Shown here piece by piece: positions 1 to 8,006 of a stretch of 64,000 nucleotides of DNA. The position numbers and the translations under genes are program-made. Numbering within the stretch: position 1 is the first letter of the stretch; each line of letters begins with the position of its first letter. A model generated the notes under the pieces. It was not told where the DNA came from. It saw nothing but the letters and a program-made list of their open reading frames with translations, and searched no databases. Source of the DNA: Lachnospiraceae bacterium. GTDB lineage: Bacteria; Bacillota; Clostridia; Lachnospirales; Lachnospiraceae. The DNA is taken from the NCBI GenBank assembly GCA_014804675.1, contig JAAUZH010000037.1:1-64000 (forward strand), in the 5' to 3' direction.

Positions 1-103
1 CATTTTGATATTCATAGGGATAATCGGGTTGCTGATTTCCTTTGGAAGTTTGATTGTTGCGTTTCTGACCTTTCTCGATAAGAGAAACAGTAAGAAGAAA
101 TAA
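1..103 (+). CDS. Hol_Tox-like small hydrophobic peptide, 3' end only
   Basis: This is the C-terminal part of a small membrane peptide cut by the window edge; the frame starts at base 2 and stops with TAA at 101-103. The visible part is a hydrophobic helix with the core GLLISFGSLIVAFLTFLDK followed by a basic tail (RNSKKK). I recognise this as the pattern of the 'putative holin-like toxin' family (Hol_Tox), short one-helix peptides that in several Firmicutes are type I toxins held silent by an antisense RNA. The hairpins directly downstream fit such a locus. The toxin role is inference from family resemblance; the N-terminus is outside the window. Confidence 0.6.
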   Translation, partial: ILIFIGIIGLLISFGSLIVAFLTFLDKRNSKKK

Positions 104-107
104 AAAT

Positions 108-135
108 GCCTATCCTGTCAGCCCACAGGATAGGC
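108..135 (+). other. Perfect 11-bp hairpin after the small peptide gene
   Basis: GCCTATCCTGT (108-118) pairs perfectly with ACAGGATAGGC (125-135) around a 6-base loop, 4 bases after the stop codon. There is no T-run behind it, so it is not a simple terminator. In type I toxin loci such 3' structures often take part in mRNA stability or pairing with the antisense RNA; that role is inferred here. Confidence 0.6.
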
Positions 136-168
136 GGTGTCCGTAAGGACATTTACCCTGTTCGAGAG

Positions 169-197
169 GCATCCACCTTTGGAGTGGGTGCTTTTCT
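169..197 (+). terminator. Rho-independent terminator of the small peptide gene
   Basis: GCATCCAC (169-176) pairs with GTGGGTGC (184-191) with one G-T wobble and a 7-base loop, followed by TTTTCTT. It probably ends the peptide mRNA, and part of the 136-200 stretch could be shared with an antisense RNA. Confidence 0.6.
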
Positions 198-271
198 TAT
201 CTCAAATATAGCATAAGGGGCAAGGAAATGCAATAACTATTTTCAAAGTTCCAAAACCTTCCCTAAACCCC

Positions 272-301
272 TTGACATCCCCCAATTCCAAGTGCTAAAT
301 T
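272..301 (+). promoter_or_regulatory. Probable promoter of the ileS leader
   Basis: TTGACA at 272-277 is a consensus -35 box. TAAATT at 296-301 (18-base spacing) is the best -10, though imperfect. Transcription from about 308 would include the whole T-box leader. Confidence 0.5.
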
Positions 302-334
302 ATAAATAATCATAAAATATATACTAATCATACA

Positions 335-590
335 AAAACTATGACGAAGACAGTACGCAATGTATGAAAATCAAAGCGAACCGGGGAGGGTGGAAGCCCG
401 GTATGAGTAGCACTTTGCGGAAAATCACTTCCGAGTTTCAGACCGAAAGCCGTTTGTGCCAAAAGCAGCAGGCAGGTAAGTAGAGACTGACGGTATTCCT
501 CCGTTAAAGGGAACGCATATGATAGTATGCTGTAACAGGTGGTAACGCGGGAATTTTAGCCTCGTCCTTTTACAGGGACGGGGTTTTTTT
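335..590 (+). promoter_or_regulatory. T-box leader, isoleucine-type, of ileS
   Basis: The leader carries the conserved T-box segment AGGTGGTAACGCGG at 537-550, whose UGGU-type bases pair with the uncharged tRNA 3' end. A terminator follows: stem 560-569/574-583 and then seven T (584-590). Upstream is a long stem I region with an S-turn-like AGTA at 352-355 on the 5' side. Opposite on the 3' side is a specifier-loop candidate ATC at 424-426 followed by a purine, matching isoleucine. Binding of uncharged tRNA-Ile would stabilise the antiterminator and switch on ileS, 32 bases downstream of the terminator stem. The specifier call is from reading the fold by eye. Confidence 0.88.
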
Positions 591-615
591 AATAGAAAAA
601 GAAAGGAAGAAAGCA

Positions 616-3600
616 ATGTATCAGAAAGTATCAACGAACCTTAACTTTGTGGAACGGGAAAAGGAAACAGAAAAATTCTGGCGGGAAAATAACATTTTCC
701 AAAAGAGCATGGACAATAGAAAAGGAGGAGAGACCTATACCTTTTATGACGGGCCGCCCACCGCAAACGGGAAGCCCCATATCGGACATGTGCTTACCCG
801 TGTCATAAAGGATATGATACCAAGATACCGTGCTATGAAAGGCTGTATGGTGCCGAGAAAGGCAGGCTGGGACACCCATGGGCTTCCTGTGGAACTGGAG
901 GTGGAAAAGCTGTTAGGCTTGGATGGCAAGGAGCAGATTGAAGAATACGGCCTGGACCCCTTTATTGCAAAATGTAAGGAAAGCGTCTGGAAATACAAAG
1001 GAATGTGGGAGGACTTTTCCGGCACCGTTGGATTCTGGGCGGATATGGACGATCCTTATGTGACGTATCATGACGATTTCATTGAATCAGAATGGTGGGC
1101 TTTAAAAGAAATATGGGATAAGGAGCTTTTGTACAAGGGCTTTAAAATCGTACCCTATTGTCCAAGATGCGGAACCCCTCTTTCTTCCCATGAAGTTGCC
1201 CAGGGCTACAAGTCCGTAAAGGAACGCTCCGCAACCGTTCGTTTTAAAATAAAAGGAGAGGACGCTTATTTCCTGGCATGGACCACTACGCCATGGACTC
1301 TGCCAAGCAATGTGGCGCTTTGTGTAAATCCGGAGGAATCTTATTGCAGAGTCAAGGCTGCTGACGGATATACGTATATTATGGCAGAAGCCCTTTTGGA
1401 TACTGTCCTTGGAAAGCTGGCAGAAGAAGGAAAGCCGGCATATGAAATCATAGAAACATATAAGGGTAAGGAGTTAGAGCATAAGGAGTATGAGCCTTTA
1501 TTTGAAGGCGCGGCCATGATGGCGGAAAAACAGCATAAAAAAGCCCATTTTGTAACCTGTGACGGATATGTTACCTTGACAGACGGTACCGGAATCGTTC
1601 ATATAGCACCGGCTTTTGGTGAGGATGATGCCCAGGTGGGACGCAGATATGATCTGCCTTTTGTCCAGTTTGTCAATGAAAAGGGAGAAATGACAAAGGA
1701 AACGCCATACGAAGGGCTGTTTGTAAAGGATGCAGACCCGAAGATTTTAGTGGATTTGGATAAGGAAGGAAAATTATTTGAGGCTCCTAAGTTTGAGCAT
1801 GATTATCCCTTCTGCTGGAGATGTGATACACCGCTTATTTACTATGCAAGAGAATCCTGGTTTATCAAGATGACTGCGGTAAGGGATGATCTGGTAAGAA
1901 ATAATAAGACCGTGAACTGGATTCCGGAATCCATCGGCGAGGGTCGTTTTGGAAACTGGCTGGAAAATATTCAGGACTGGGGAATTTCCCGTAACCGTTA
2001 TTGGGGAACTCCTTTGAATATTTGGGAATGTGAAGGCTGCGGTCATATGGAATCCATTGGAAGCAGAGAGCAGTTAAAGGAAATGAGCGGCAATGAGAAG
2101 GCTCTTACGGTGGAGCTCCACAGGCCTTATATTGATGAAATCACCATTGCCTGCCCGGAATGCGGCAAGCCCATGAAGCGGGTTCCGGAAGTAATTGACT
2201 GCTGGTTTGATTCCGGGGCAATGCCCTTTGCACAGCACCACTACCCATTTGAAAATAAAGAATTGTTTGAGTCACAGTTCCCTGCACAGTTTATTTCCGA
2301 GGCAGTGGACCAGACCCGTGGATGGTTCTATTCTCTTATGGCGGAATCTACCTTGCTGTTTAACAAGGCGCCTTATGAGAATGTTATCGTATTGGGACTG
2401 GTACAGGATGAGAATGGACAGAAGATGTCCAAGTCCAAGGGAAATGCGGTAGACCCCTTTGAAGCGCTTCAAACCTATGGAGCAGATGCTATCCGCTGGT
2501 ATTTTTACATTAACTCGGCGCCATGGCTTCCAAACCGTTTCCATGGAAAGGCAGTTCAGGAGGGACAACGGAAGTTTATGGGAACCCTTTGGAATACCTA
2601 TGCATTCTTTGTGCTGTATGCCAATATTGACAGCTTTGACGCAACCAAATACACATTGGAATATGACAAGCTTTCCGTTATGGATAAGTGGCTGTTATCC
2701 AAATTGAACACGTTGATTACTCAGGTGGATACCAATCTGGACAATTACCGGATTCCGGAAGCTGCAAGGGCATTGCAGGAATTTGTAGATGATATGAGCA
2801 ACTGGTATGTAAGAAGAAGCCGTGAGCGTTTCTGGGCAAAAGGAATGGAACAGGATAAGATCAATGCTTATATGACCTTATATACGGCTCTTGTTACCGT
2901 ATCCAAGCTGGCAGCGCCTATGATTCCTTTTATGACGGAGGATATTTACAGAAACCTTGTATGCTCCATTGATAAAAACGCATTGGAAAGCGTGCACTTG
3001 TGCGATTTCCCTGTGGCAGATGAAGCTTTTGTGGATCAACAGTTAGAGGCGGATATGGATGCTGTATTAAAAACAGTAGTGCTTGGCCGTGCCTGCAGAA
3101 ATGGCGCCAATATCAAGAACCGCCAGCCCATTGCTTCTATGTTCATAAAGGCGGATTTTGTCTTAAGCGATTTCTATAAAGAAATCATTGAGGAAGAGTT
3201 GAATGTAAAAGATGTAATCTTTACAGAGGATGTAAGGGAATTTACCACCTATAAGTTCAAGCCCCAGTTAAAGACGGTAGGACCCAAATACGGAAAGCAG
3301 TTAGGCGGAATCCAGAAAAAGCTTGCGGATATTGACGGCAATGCAGCAATGGATCAGCTGAAGACGGAAGGCGCACTGAAGTTTGAAGTGGATGGTGTGG
3401 AGGTTTCTCTCACAGAAGAAGACCTTTTGATTGAAATGATACAAAAAGAAGGCTATGCAACAGAAGCCGACAACAACATTACAGTAGTGCTTGATACAAA
3501 TCTGACGGAAGAATTGATTGAGGAAGGCTTTGTATTCGAGGTCATCAGCAAGATCCAGACGATGAGAAAAGAAGCGGATTTTGAAGTGATGGATCATATT

Positions 3601-3771
3601 AAGGTGGCGGTTAGTGGAAATGACAAAATTGCGGAAATTGTAAAGAAAAACGAAGCCGTCATTGCAGCCAAGGTATTGGCGGATGAAATCGGAGAAAATC
3701 AAAACCTTGCAATTGCAAAGGACTGGAATGTGAACGGGGAAGCAGTTAACATTTCTTTGGAAAAAAGATAA
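616..3771 (+). CDS. ileS: Isoleucyl-tRNA synthetase
   Basis: Class I aminoacyl-tRNA synthetase that charges tRNA-Ile in the cytoplasm, 1051 aa. The HIGH signature (HIGH within GKPHIGHVL) is at residues 55-58 and KMSKS at 603-607, with the large CP1 editing insertion between them and an anticodon-binding domain after. Length, the DTHGLPVE segment and the apparent lack of the C-terminal zinc finger resemble the 'type 2', eukaryote-like bacterial IleRS group, members of which are often less sensitive to mupirocin; that last point is family knowledge, not shown here. The start has an AAAGGAAGAAA ribosome site. Expression is controlled by the T-box leader. glgP follows after 14 bases. Confidence 0.97.
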   Translation: MYQKVSTNLNFVEREKETEKFWRENNIFQKSMDNRKGGETYTFYDGPPTANGKPHIGHVLTRVIKDMIPRYRAMKGCMVPRKAGWDTHGLPVELEVEKLLGLDGKEQIEEYGLDPFIAKCKESVWKYKGMWEDFSGTVGFWADMDDPYVTYHDDFIESEWWALKEIWDKELLYKGFKIVPYCPRCGTPLSSHEVAQGYKSVKERSATVRFKIKGEDAYFLAWTTTPWTLPSNVALCVNPEESYCRVKAADGYTYIMAEALLDTVLGKLAEEGKPAYEIIETYKGKELEHKEYEPLFEGAAMMAEKQHKKAHFVTCDGYVTLTDGTGIVHIAPAFGEDDAQVGRRYDLPFVQFVNEKGEMTKETPYEGLFVKDADPKILVDLDKEGKLFEAPKFEHDYPFCWRCDTPLIYYARESWFIKMTAVRDDLVRNNKTVNWIPESIGEGRFGNWLENIQDWGISRNRYWGTPLNIWECEGCGHMESIGSREQLKEMSGNEKALTVELHRPYIDEITIACPECGKPMKRVPEVIDCWFDSGAMPFAQHHYPFENKELFESQFPAQFISEAVDQTRGWFYSLMAESTLLFNKAPYENVIVLGLVQDENGQKMSKSKGNAVDPFEALQTYGADAIRWYFYINSAPWLPNRFHGKAVQEGQRKFMGTLWNTYAFFVLYANIDSFDATKYTLEYDKLSVMDKWLLSKLNTLITQVDTNLDNYRIPEAARALQEFVDDMSNWYVRRSRERFWAKGMEQDKINAYMTLYTALVTVSKLAAPMIPFMTEDIYRNLVCSIDKNALESVHLCDFPVADEAFVDQQLEADMDAVLKTVVLGRACRNGANIKNRQPIASMFIKADFVLSDFYKEIIEEELNVKDVIFTEDVREFTTYKFKPQLKTVGPKYGKQLGGIQKKLADIDGNAAMDQLKTEGALKFEVDGVEVSLTEEDLLIEMIQKEGYATEADNNITVVLDTNLTEELIEEGFVFEVISKIQTMRKEADFEVMDHIKVAVSGNDKIAEIVKKNEAVIAAKVLADEIGENQNLAIAKDWNVNGEAVNISLEKR

Positions 3772-3785
3772 AAGAGGAGGCAATT

Positions 3786-6293
3786 ATGGCAGAAAACGTA
3801 GTAACAAAACAGACAGCATGTGATAAGGAAATGTTTAAAAGAAGTGTATTGTATAATGTAAAGACATTATATAGAAAGACAATGGAGGAGGCAACTCCGC
3901 AGCAGATATTTCAGGCTGTCTCCTATGCGGTTAAGGATGCCATCATAGATAACTGGCTGGTAACCCAGAAGGAGTATGAAAAAAAGGATCCTAAAACCGT
4001 ATATTATCTTTCCATGGAATTTTTGATGGGCCGTGCCCTTGGAAATAATATTATCAATCTTGAGGCATACAAGATGGTAAAAGAGGCTCTGGAGGAATTG
4101 GGAGTAGATATCAACGTGATAGAGGATCAGGAGCCGGATGCGGCTCTTGGAAATGGAGGTCTTGGAAGGCTTGCAGCATGTTTTCTGGATTCCCTTGCCA
4201 CATTGGGCTATGCTGCTTATGGATGCGGCATCCGGTATCGTTATGGTATGTTCAAGCAGGAAATCCGGGACGGATATCAGGTGGAAGTGCCGGATGTATG
4301 GCTTCAGGACGGCAATCCCTTTGAGCTGCGCCGCCCGGAATATGCAAAGGAAGTAAAGTTCGGAGGCTATGTTTCCGTTCGACAGGATGAAAACGGCAAG
4401 ACCATTTATTATAATGAAAATTATCAATCTGTTATGGCGATTCCCTATGATGTGCCTATTGTGGGCTATGGAAATGGAATAGTCAATACCCTTCGTATCT
4501 GGGATGCCCAGCCGGTAGAATGCTTTCAGCTGGATTCCTTTGACAAGGGTGACTATCGTAAGGCAGTGGAGCAGGAAAATCTGGCAAGAAATATTGTGGA
4601 GGTATTATATCCCAATGACAATCATTACGCTGGCAAGGAGCTTCGGTTAAAGCAGCAATACTTCTTTATTTCCGCCTCTGTTCAGGAAGCGGTTGCCAAA
4701 TATATGAGAAGCCATAATGACATACACAAGCTTCCCGAAAAAGTTACATTCCAGTTAAATGATACCCATCCTACAGTTGCCATTGCGGAGCTTATGCGTA
4801 TTTTTCTGGATGAATATTTCTTAACCTGGGAGGAGGCATGGGACATTACCACAAAGACCTGTGCTTATACCAACCATACCATTATGGCAGAGGCATTGGA
4901 AAAATGGCCCATTGAGCTGTTTTCCCGCCTGCTTCCCAGAATTTATCAGATCGTGGAAGAAATCAACCGCCGGTTTATTCTGGAAATCCAGAAGAAATAT
5001 CCGGACAATCAGGATAAAATCCGCAGTATGGCAATCATTTATGACGGACAGGTAAAAATGGCGCATCTTGCCATTGTAGCAGGATATTCCGTAAACGGAG
5101 TTGCCAGACTTCATACGGAGATTTTAAAGCATCAGGAGTTAAGGGACTTCTATGAAATGATGCCTGAGAAATTCAACAATAAGACAAATGGCATTACTCA
5201 GCGCCGTTTCTTACTGCATGGAAATCCACAGCTGGCAGACTGGGTTACGGATCATATCGGGCCGGAATGGATTACCGATCTTTCCAGAATCAGCAAGCTG
5301 AAAATATATGCGGATGATGCAAAGGCACAGCAGGAGTTTATGAATATCAAGTATCAGAATAAAGTCCGCCTTGCCAATTATATTTTAGAGCATAATGGAA
5401 TTCAGGTAGATCCCCGCTCCATTTTTGATGTGCAGGTGAAGAGGCTTCATGAATACAAGCGCCAGTTGTTGAATATCCTTCATGTGATGTACTTATATAA
5501 TGAACTGAAAGAGCATCCGGACATGGAGTTTTATCCGAGAACCTTTATTTTCGGCGCAAAGGCGGCAGCAGGCTACCGGAATGCCAAGCTTACCATTAAG
5601 CTCATCAATAATGTGGCGGATGTAATCAACAATGATGAGTCTATTCAGGGAAAAATAAAGGTGGTATTTATTGAAAACTACCGGGTCTCCAATGCAGAGA
5701 TAATTTTTGCAGCAGCAGATGTTTCCGAACAGATTTCCACTGCAAGTAAGGAAGCTTCCGGAACCGGAAATATGAAATTCATGTTGAACGGTGCGCCTAC
5801 TCTTGGCACTATGGACGGAGCAAATGTAGAAATCGTAGAAGAAGTGGGAGAAGAAAATGCGTTTATTTTCGGCTTATCCTCTGACGAAGTCATAAATTAT
5901 GAACAGCATGGCGGCTACGACCCAATGGATATTTTTAATAATGATTCGGATGTACGAAAGGTATTGATGCAGTTGATCAATGGATTTTATTCCCCAAACG
6001 ATCCGGAGCTGTTCAGGGATTTGTATAATTCCCTGTTAAACACCCAATGTACAGCAAAGGCGGATACCTATTTCATCCTAAAGGATTTCAAGTCCTATGC
6101 CAAAGCACAGAAGCAGGTGGAGAAAGTCTACAAGGATGAAAAGCGCTGGGCGAAGATGGCTATTTTGAATGTGGCATGTTCCGGCAAGTTCACTGCAGAC
6201 AGAACCATTCAGGAGTATGTGGATGATATCTGGCATCTGGATAAGGTGGTGCTGCCGAAGAAGGAAGAGGGAAAGAGCGAGAACAAGCATTAG
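3786..6293 (+). CDS. glgP: Glycogen/maltodextrin phosphorylase
   Basis: Releases glucose-1-phosphate from the non-reducing ends of glycogen or other alpha-1,4-glucans, using pyridoxal phosphate (PLP). It is 835 aa, the usual length of GT35 phosphorylases. The PLP lysine lies in EASGTGNMKF, at about residue 664, followed by the conserved NGAPTLGTMDGANVEI block. The N-terminal PDAALGNGGLGRLAACF block is also typical. The ribosome site GAGGAGG sits 14 bases behind the ileS stop and no terminator lies between, so part of its transcription may come through the ileS T-box. Whether glycogen or maltodextrin is the main substrate cannot be told from sequence. Confidence 0.95.
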   Translation: MAENVVTKQTACDKEMFKRSVLYNVKTLYRKTMEEATPQQIFQAVSYAVKDAIIDNWLVTQKEYEKKDPKTVYYLSMEFLMGRALGNNIINLEAYKMVKEALEELGVDINVIEDQEPDAALGNGGLGRLAACFLDSLATLGYAAYGCGIRYRYGMFKQEIRDGYQVEVPDVWLQDGNPFELRRPEYAKEVKFGGYVSVRQDENGKTIYYNENYQSVMAIPYDVPIVGYGNGIVNTLRIWDAQPVECFQLDSFDKGDYRKAVEQENLARNIVEVLYPNDNHYAGKELRLKQQYFFISASVQEAVAKYMRSHNDIHKLPEKVTFQLNDTHPTVAIAELMRIFLDEYFLTWEEAWDITTKTCAYTNHTIMAEALEKWPIELFSRLLPRIYQIVEEINRRFILEIQKKYPDNQDKIRSMAIIYDGQVKMAHLAIVAGYSVNGVARLHTEILKHQELRDFYEMMPEKFNNKTNGITQRRFLLHGNPQLADWVTDHIGPEWITDLSRISKLKIYADDAKAQQEFMNIKYQNKVRLANYILEHNGIQVDPRSIFDVQVKRLHEYKRQLLNILHVMYLYNELKEHPDMEFYPRTFIFGAKAAAGYRNAKLTIKLINNVADVINNDESIQGKIKVVFIENYRVSNAEIIFAAADVSEQISTASKEASGTGNMKFMLNGAPTLGTMDGANVEIVEEVGEENAFIFGLSSDEVINYEQHGGYDPMDIFNNDSDVRKVLMQLINGFYSPNDPELFRDLYNSLLNTQCTAKADTYFILKDFKSYAKAQKQVEKVYKDEKRWAKMAILNVACSGKFTADRTIQEYVDDIWHLDKVVLPKKEEGKSENKH

Positions 6294-6330
6294 AATATTT
6301 AAAAAATAAATCTTACGGTGCAGGCATATA

Positions 6331-6361
6331 AAAAATTGGCGGGTTTGACTCGCCAATTTTT
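6331..6361 (+). terminator. Terminator after glgP
   Basis: AAAAATTGGCG (6331-6341) pairs with CGCCAATTTTT (6351-6361). The flanking A and T runs make it work in either direction. It closes the ileS-glgP unit. Confidence 0.85.
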
Positions 6362-6454
6362 GAAAATATAGAGAATATCATTCGACTATTTATATAGTAA
6401 GAAGAAAATATACTCATTTCATTATAGTACAGTATAAGAAAAAGGATAATAAAT

Positions 6455-6860
6455 ATGGATTTTATAAAACTTATGAATTCTAAGGAATATGATTTTTTAA
6501 GGAGCCATCCAAGGCTTGGAAATCGTATCATTTTTATGGGACTTGGGGGAAGTTATGCATACGGAACCAATCATGAGAACAGCGACATTGATTTTAGGGG
6601 AATTACATTAAATCTGCCGTCCGGAGTTCAAGACGGAAATTTTAGAATTGCTAAAAAGCATTCGACATGGTGATTTTCAGAAGGAAGACAAAACATTTTC
6701 AAAGGAATTTTATGAAATGTTGTCTGATTATGAAAGCCGATTGGAGACGGCCGCCCGGAATACGGCCCTGCCGGACAATCCTGACATGGAAAAGGTGGAA
6801 AAATTTGTTGAATATGTAAATAGAAAAGCAATAGAGGATGATTTTGATGAGAGATGTTAA
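6455..6860 (+). pseudogene. Nucleotidyltransferase-fold gene, broken by internal deletion and frameshift
   Basis: The first 60 or so codons from ATG 6455 encode the start of a minimal nucleotidyltransferase, with the active-site block GLGGSYAYGTNHENSDIDFRG (residues about 27-47). After about 6640 the homologous reading continues in another frame (from about 6648: LLKSIRHGDFQ, EFYEMLSDYE, LPDNPDMEKVEKFV), which corresponds to the far C-terminus of the same family. Roughly the middle half of a protein normally a little over 300 aa is missing, so this is a gene remnant. The original frame stops at 6671-6673. The next gene overlaps its end and is also shortened. Function of the parent family is uncertain. 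Confidence 0.85.
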
Positions 6861-7296
6861 AAAGGAAATATTAGACAAGCTTACAGAAATAGAGAAAAAA
6901 GAAGCTGTAAAAGTTCTCTATGCGGTAGAGTCCGGAAGCAGGGCCTGGGGCGTTGAATCACCGGATAGCGACTATGATGTAAGATTTGTTTATGTGCGGT
7001 CAAAAGAAGATTATTTAAAGATTCAGGAAAAAAGAGATGTGATTGAGTGGGCAAACTCTCCGATTGTTTATAAGACAACAGCGGAATGGGAAGAAATAGA
7101 AAAAATGCTTGGCAGAAAAGCAAAAAGTGATGAAAAAGCCATGAATCCCAAAATCCCTGCAATCCAGAAGTATATCGAGGATGAAATTGCAAGATACAGG
7201 CAAATTTCAAAGGATATGGAGGATGACAGAATAGGGGATTGGGATGGACTGGATGAAGCGTTTTTGAAGGTATTGGAAATGGATGAAACAAATTAA
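6847..7296 (+). CDS. Shortened nucleotidyltransferase-like protein, probably non-functional
   Basis: 149 aa from ATG 6847 (MRDVKKEIL); ATG 6838 is an in-frame alternative inside the preceding remnant. It keeps the N-terminal catalytic block AVESGSRAWGVESPDSDYDVRF (G-S-x10-D-x-D pattern). From memory, full-length relatives are about 250 aa and have further sequence between RDVIEW and NSPIVYKT and again before PKIPAIQKYIEDE. Here both segments appear to be missing although the frame stays open. It looks like a gene in decay, matching the remnant just upstream. Whether the short product is made is unknown. Confidence 0.65.
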   Translation: MRDVKKEILDKLTEIEKKEAVKVLYAVESGSRAWGVESPDSDYDVRFVYVRSKEDYLKIQEKRDVIEWANSPIVYKTTAEWEEIEKMLGRKAKSDEKAMNPKIPAIQKYIEDEIARYRQISKDMEDDRIGDWDGLDEAFLKVLEMDETN

Positions 7297-7364
7297 GAAA
7301 ACCTTAACAAAGCTTAGAAAATCATAATACAATCATCATGAAAAGTACATAAATTAGACACAAA

Positions 7365-7414
7365 ATGTTCACAAATGTGCAATAAGATTGTTTATGTTCA
7401 CAAATAGAAACAAT
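7365..7414 (+). repeat. Direct repeat and inverted repeat before the acidic lipoprotein gene
   Basis: ATGTTCACAAAT occurs at 7365-7376 and again at 7394-7405, 29 bases apart. The second copy lies inside an inverted repeat ATTGTTT (7387-7393)/AAACAAT (7408-7414). The spacing, near three helical turns, would suit two bound copies of a regulator. No known operator was recognised. Confidence 0.45.
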
Positions 7415-7434
7415 GATTTAGGGAGGAAACTATT

Positions 7435-7767
7435 ATGAAGAAAAAAATTTGTATGTTGACTTTAGCGCTTACTTTATCAGCAACTGCTTTGGTGGGATGC
7501 AGCTCCAATGAGGAAAATGAGACGGGTGAAATAAATGAGATAACCACTGGTGAATCAGAAGGCCTGGATGTGATTCCGGAAAATACAGAAGAGGATGCAG
7601 ATGCAGCGGATGATGCAGATACGGCAGAAGAGGATAATGCAGATGATGCGGAGGCAGAGGATGCAACTGCAACAGACGAAGCAACAGAAGATGAAACGGA
7701 TGCAGAAGATGGTGCCACAGCAGAAGATGACGATGAAATAAATAATGAAGTAGAAAATGAAGAATAA
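7435..7767 (+). CDS. Small acidic lipoprotein, function unknown
   Basis: 110 aa. A lipoprotein signal peptide (MKKKICMLTLALTLSATALVGC) has its lipobox cysteine at residue 22, so the mature protein should be anchored outside the membrane. The rest is almost entirely Asp, Glu, Ala and Thr (for example DADAADDADTAEEDNADDAEAED), so it is strongly negative and probably disordered. No enzymatic domain is visible. The ribosome site GGGAGGAAAC is good, and the gene stands alone between an upstream repeat pair and a strong terminator. Possible roles are cation binding or a wall spacer, but these are guesses. Confidence 0.8.
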   Translation: MKKKICMLTLALTLSATALVGCSSNEENETGEINEITTGESEGLDVIPENTEEDADAADDADTAEEDNADDAEAEDATATDEATEDETDAEDGATAEDDDEINNEVENEE

Positions 7768-7780
7768 TGTTTCATATAAC

Positions 7781-7836
7781 ACAAACAGGCAGGCTCCTAT
7801 TGATAAACAGGAGCCTGCCTGTTTGTGCCGCTTTTT
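7781..7836 (+). terminator. Strong terminator after the acidic lipoprotein gene
   Basis: A perfect 18-bp stem, 7781-7798 pairing with 7809-7826 around a 10-base loop, followed by GCCGCTTTTT. It isolates the lipoprotein gene from the next one. Confidence 0.9.
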
Positions 7837-7919
7837 ATATAATAAAATAAAATTATGAGATAAACTTATATGGAAAATGTTAAATGTGACTATTCTGTGA
7901 TTATTTTATGAAAAATCAA

Positions 7920-7948
7920 TGGACAAATAAAAAAAAAAAGAGTAAAAT
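7920..7948 (+). promoter_or_regulatory. Promoter of the fibronectin-type protein gene
   Basis: TGGACA (7920-7925), 17 bases, TAAAAT (7943-7948). Start of transcription near 7955 would exclude the upstream ATG at 7908 and supports the start at 8007. Confidence 0.6.
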
Positions 7949-8006
7949 GAAATGGAAAACGATAAAACCCACAACACTAATAATTAAAGGAGGAACTCAT
8001 TACACG

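Noticed and set aside
3301..3783. 160-aa open frame on the minus strand inside ileS
   Set aside because: It lies fully opposite a well-supported gene, has no ribosome site or recognisable domain, and its composition is that of a mirrored coding strand.
3867..4427. 186-aa open frame on the minus strand inside glgP
   Set aside because: Same reasoning: shadow of a real gene, with no own signals.
7600..7740. Short repeated words (GCAGATGATGC and similar), also at about 62345-62440, considered as a CRISPR-like or satellite array
   Set aside because: They are codon-level repeats in acidic coding tracts, with no constant repeat length or spacers.
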